Shown: piece after piece, positions 60,078 to 64,000 of the stretch
How positions within the stretch are numbered: the first letter of the stretch is position 1
Layout of the letters: every line of letters starts with the position of its first letter
DNA from: Nansenia antarctica
Lineage: Eukaryota > Chordata > Actinopteri > Argentiniformes > Microstomatidae
Direction: 5' to 3'
Assembly: GCA_963989245.1 (NCBI GenBank)
Contig: OZ022346.1
Coordinates: 45,482,058-45,546,057 of the forward strand
Length of the DNA: 64,000 bases
The notes under the pieces: generated by a model
Database searches by the model: none
The model's input: only the letters and a program-made list of their open reading frames with translations
Told to the model about the DNA's origin: nothing
Position numbers and translations under genes: made by a program

Positions 60078-61809
60078 CTGTAGACGTTGACACTGGCGTT
60101 TTGCGGGTACCATTTAATGAAGCTGCCAGTTCAGGACCTGTGAGGCGTCTATTTCTCAAACTAGAGACTCTAATGTACTTGTCTTCTTGCTCAGTTGTGC
60201 ACCGGGGCCTCCCACTTCTCTTTCTACTCTGGTTAGAGCCTGTTTGTGCTGTTCTCTGAAGGGAGTAGTACACACTGTTGTAGGAAATGTTCCGTTTCTT
60301 GGCAATTTCTCATATGGAATAGCCTTCATTTTTAAGAACAAGAATAGACTGTCAAGTTTCATATGAAAGTTCTCTTTTTCTGGCCATTTTGAGAGTATAA
60401 TTGAACCCACAAATGTGATGCTCCAGATACTCAACTAGCTCAAAGGAAGGCCATTTGTACAATTTCTCTAGCCAGCAAAACCGTTTTCAGCTGTGCTAAC
60501 GTAATTGCACAAGGGTTTTCAAGGTTTTTCTAATCATCCATTAGTTTTTAACGCGATTAGCAAACACAATGTAACATTAGAACACTGGAGTGACGGTTGC
60601 TGGAAATGGGCCTCTATACACCTATGTAAATATTCCATTAAAAACCAGATGTTTGCAGCTATGTTATCTTCATTGAAAGAAACAGTGCTTTTCTTTAAAA
60701 AATAAGGACATTTCTAAGTGACCCCAAACTTTTGAACGGTACTGTACATACATACATACATACATACAAATTCTGGGTGGGCTGGGCCCTCATCTTTTGT
60801 GAATTGCTATACCTCAGAAGATATGTGAACACATTACTCAAATACAAACACTTCAAAATACTGTCTTTTTAATCATGAAAGGGAACAATTGGTATTAACT
60901 ATTAATTAACGATGAATCCAATATGATATTGGTTTAGGAAGTAATATTGGAATTACAATTCACTGAAACAGTTTCAAACACAGTAAGGTTTTTTTGAATG
61001 ATTTAATATTTTATTCTGCAATTTGACAACAGACACCTCTTTGGGGGTATATTAATTCAGTGAAGAATGAATCCATATAACACCAATTAGTCAGGGTGAA
61101 TCTAATATCTAAATAGTTGTTGTTGTCGCTCTGTGCCCTTCACAGAGACAGAAAGCTGCATCCTTCATCTCCATCTCCATCTCAAGTCTTCGTGCTGAAA
61201 AGGTCAAACACATCACAGGGGCATGTTACTGAATTGGTTCAATTGATTTAGCATCTAACCAGGAGCGCAAATAGTGATATCGTTCAAAGACATGATAGTG
61301 TATCATATTACAGTTTAAGTAGTATAAGTATAGGATATGTACAGTTATGAAATTATATGTATAGTATGATATGTACAGTAGGTAGTAGCTATATACAACA
61401 GGTGGATAACAATAAGCTAAGTACAGTTGTGGTATGTGGGCGATAGGTATAGTCCATATATGTAGATGTATAATTAGAGACTAATATGAAAAATTAGGTG
61501 CACAAAAATATGCTAATATGTGTAATAATATGGCATGTGCAAAAATATGTGCAACGGCTAAATTGAGTGTCCACCGTGACCAGGGGTATGTGCAAACATC
61601 ATGACATCATGATAGGACATCATGATATGGGAGGCTCTGCTAGCTCCTTATCTATAAGTCACACATAGAACTACTGGTTGACTTGAATGAGGTAATAATA
61701 GCCAAATAATGTGTGTTGACTTTTTGAATGAGGTGTGTTCAAGTTATCATGACTGCTACATCGCATGACGCAGGACTCACCTCCCTGTACAGTGCTGCTC
61801 TCTTCTGGT

Positions 61810-63904
61810 TCATGGTGAAAATACGATGGGAAGTGTGACTGCAAACAGAATCAGTGCTAAAGTCTGTTTGGCCATGGATCCTGCTGATGTGGTATTGAAC
61901 GGAACTGCGGTAGTGCCATTGACTGTGACTACAAAATAACACAAGAAACAAGACATTAGGACAGGCATTAGGCCCATATATACCACAGCATTATGAATAC
62001 ATAATGGGAATAAACGGCAACTAAAGACTAATTGCTATACCATGTGCTGTTGTGGATCTGACCTGCGGAACTCCGGTCACAGGGACTGTGAGTACAAAAT
62101 AACACAAGAAACAAGACATTAGGACAGGCATTAGGCCCATATATACCACAGCATTATGAATACATAATGGCAATAAACGCCAACTAAAGACTTGACGTGT
62201 TGTGTTAACCCATCATGGGAGATTCTACTCTACCTTCCTCCCACAGGGTCTTGGTGACCACAGTTGCTGTCATTGAGATTGAACAAACATGCAACACTTA
62301 CATAGGACATTTAAAACTTAATAACATATCTTTTGATGTCTGAACACAATGAATGCTGGGAAACATGAAGGCACAGTGCTAACAGTGTAGCCCCGTTGCT
62401 GAAAATGTTAATGCATGCCCGTAGACGGCTAGGCCAGCTAGAAGGCTACAGCGTGTCAAACAATACGCCCAACATGGCAACGATTGGTTAAAGAATATAA
62501 CAATCAACAACATCAACCTCATTTGCTTCAGCAGCAAAGGGAGTTCACTAGAAATTCTCAAGGCCTCAATGGCTGATTTTTCACCCAGACAGCACAGGAT
62601 CTGACAGGAAAATCTGATTGGATAAAAGCTCATTTATATATGAGCTGCACTGGAAGCAGCACAACCGAGGGAGAGAGTATGCAATTATATTAATAGACTC
62701 ATCGGAGCGAACTTTGTCAAATACATATAGCATTAATGAAAATATTTATCAAATTATTTAAAAAGCCCGCTTCTGTCACTAAGTCAGTAACCTACATGTC
62801 ACAATCATGGTAATCGTGTCACTGCGGCCTGACACAATGTTGATGGCCTTGCAGGTCACTTGGTTATTGAAGGACACCTCTATGGGGGTTAGGGCAATCC
62901 TGTTCCCCGATCCAATCTTTTTGCCCCCAATCTCCCAGGTGTAGTTGCAGGAGGGACGGCAGTCAGCGTGGCACTCGAACTGAGTTAACCCTGAGTTAAT
63001 CTGCTCAGTGCTGTTGATGCGAATGTTCGTTGGTCCAGCTAAAATGAGAAACAAATCCACATGTACCAAGTTAAGAATATCGACTTTACCAACTTTGCAC
63101 GAAACAATGTCTAAATATCAACATTTGAGAATTTGACCATTGTTGTCAGAGCTGTGGTCAGATAATCACAAAGCATATAGCCTATATGCATATATGCTGT
63201 GTAATATATAATGACAGTTATACCATGGGTACTTTTATTTTGATAGTAAACTAATTTATTTTGTTATTGGAATTCAGGGAATTTAAAAATGACAGTTACA
63301 AACGACAGTTACTAATGACAGCTCGAGATGAGTCAGTGTCACCATGATTAAATAAGACAGAAGCTGTAGTATTTGTTAAAGGCTAGAAGTATGTTCACAC
63401 TGTAGAATGATACGTACATTATTTCAGTTATTATTGAGCATCATTCGATGAGCAGCAGCAGAAACTTTGTGTCAGAGACCAAGCTAGCTAGAAAGAGTTG
63501 TTCATTTAAATAATACCATGTCATTCTTCGTTCTTCATTTTCCTAGCTCCTTCGATAAGCGGAGTGAGGTATGTTAAGTGTTGGAAGTGTTTCATGTATT
63601 TAAGTGTTTCGTGTAATTTATGTGTTCCATGTATTTGTATGTACGGTGTAACCTAAAGTGTGCCTTTCCATGTATATTTGTGAAGCTATGAAGTAACCAT
63701 ATTGCGATTGTGCTTAAAAGCACTCAGCAGAGACACTCCGAGTTCGTTTACTAATGAAAATATCGAGGACAGCTACATGCTGCATATATAGAGATGCTGC
63801 ATATCACTTTATCAGGTGTCACCAAAACCAACAAACAACCCACCTAGAACCTGTAGTGTCTTTCTTACTGTGACATTCCCATAGGTATTGTGTGCAGTGC
63901 ATGT
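61810..63904 (-). CDS. Ig gene D (partial, 5' end outside the window)
   Basis: Visible exons: terminal GPI-type exon 61810-61922 (polar VNGTTAVPFNTTSAGSMA then LALILFAVTLPIVFSP), a candidate stalk exon 62041-62085, and one intact Ig exon 62796-63038 (CHADCRPSC.YTWEIGG). The next upstream Ig exon keeps only its last 61 nt (63844-63904), after which homology jumps to the sequence before the linker exon. The truncated exon lacks an acceptor and both diagnostic cysteines. The linker and signal exons should lie right of 64000 if present. D may therefore encode a single-Ig protein, or be broken; the window cannot decide. Confidence 0.65.
62041..62085 (-). other. Candidate extra stalk exon in gene D
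   Basis: Forty-five bases with CTCACAG acceptor and GTATAG donor, phase 1 at both ends, would encode VPVTGVPQVRSTTAH. It lies in a local tandem duplication of about 170 bp just upstream of the GPI exon (the AGTACAAAATAACACAAGAA segment is repeated at about 61927 and 62092). Confidence 0.4.
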
Positions 63905-63978
63905 TACGTACTGCAAACAAAAGCAATTCTAATCCATCGGACGCAATAAAATACATTATTTAAGTGCATGTGAAACAG

Positions 63979-64000
63979 TGTGTGTGTGTGTGTGTGTGTG
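63979..64000. repeat. (GT)n microsatellite at the window edge
   Basis: Start of the GT array that in the other copies directly precedes the linker exon; cut by the end of the window. Confidence 0.9.

Larger units (their letters stand above)
58620..60387 (-). pseudogene. Tc1-like transposase split by a hAT insertion
   Basis: The N-terminal paired-type helix-turn-helix part (NGYSIWEIAKK-like, SGRPRCTTEQEDKYI, RRLTGPELAASLN) lies at 60080-60387 with an early stop. After the insertion come RRLRDAGLLGRVAKKKPYL and the catalytic region with LWTDKSKFEVFG, VMVWGCFGAGDVG, LQQDNDPKHTS and ESPDLNPIELWW, so all three acidic positions of DDE are still visible. The frame is broken by the insertion and by frameshifts. 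Confidence 0.82.
58502..60745 (-). mobile_element. Tc1-like transposon interrupted by a hAT element
   Basis: The right terminus read inwards is CAGTACCGTTCAAAAGTTTG, a well-known fish Tc1 end; the left end (58502) keeps only CACTACCGT. The minus-strand transposase runs from an ATG at 60387 (MARKRELSYE) to about 58620, interrupted at 59354-60077. It sits between (CATA)n blocks in copy D. Confidence 0.85.
58140..64000 (-). repeat. Tandem segmental copy D of the Ig gene unit (runs off the window)
   Basis: It begins with the same TATTTCTATGATATGTACAT as copy C, is split at a (CATA)n run by a Tc1-like element (about 58502-60745), and from there follows C closely, including the deletion scar in the membrane-proximal Ig exon. 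Confidence 0.85.

Overview
The window reads as teleost fish nuclear DNA. Genes are split by short GT-AG introns, (CA)n arrays are long and frequent, and repeats include Tc1/mariner, hAT and pogo-type DNA transposons, L2-type LINEs and tRNA-derived SINEs. Two conserved genes could be assembled completely from exon sequence: atp23 (minus strand, 234 codons, mitochondrial inner-membrane metalloprotease) and rpap3 (plus strand, 671 codons, R2TP/HSP90 co-chaperone subunit). They are head-to-head across about 1.2 kb that also holds a small hAT-type MITE.

From 13.4 kb to the right end the genic content is almost entirely a minus-strand cluster of immunoglobulin-superfamily genes. Gene 1 (13.8-17.0 kb) has a signal peptide and six Ig exons, and its 3' end is unresolved. 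It is followed by four tandem copies of another gene, here called A (19.2-26.6 kb), B (29.6-37.1 kb), C (37.1-58.1 kb) and D (58.1 kb to the edge). These genes are built from phase-1 exons: signal peptide, short linker, Ig domains with an extra C-x3-C-x3-C pattern, and a last coding exon with a hydrophobic C-terminus that fits a GPI-attachment signal. B has three Ig domains. C has six, as three copies of a two-domain cassette. A has lost its signal-peptide exon, and D has a truncated Ig exon and leaves the window. The architecture suggests CEACAM-like, GPI-anchored cell-surface proteins; that name is an inference from architecture only.

The copies differ by clean insertions and deletions that order the duplications. 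A and B share a LINE tail and a SINE that C and D lack, while C and D share a deletion of about 3.3 kb. Later insertions, several with exact target-site duplications and an empty site in a sister copy, enlarged the introns and spacers. About 7 kb between the B-derived flank and gene C holds a nearly full-length L2-type LINE, an orphan gatad2a-like chimeric ORF and an LTR-like fragment. An intron of gene C holds a palindromic element filled with vertebrate telomere repeats.

The points most worth checking are the GPI signal that seems to arise from a nonsense codon in an ancestral transmembrane exon, the telomere-repeat palindrome, a MITE family with 4-bp target duplications, the gatad2a chimera, and the exon-level remodelling of gene C.
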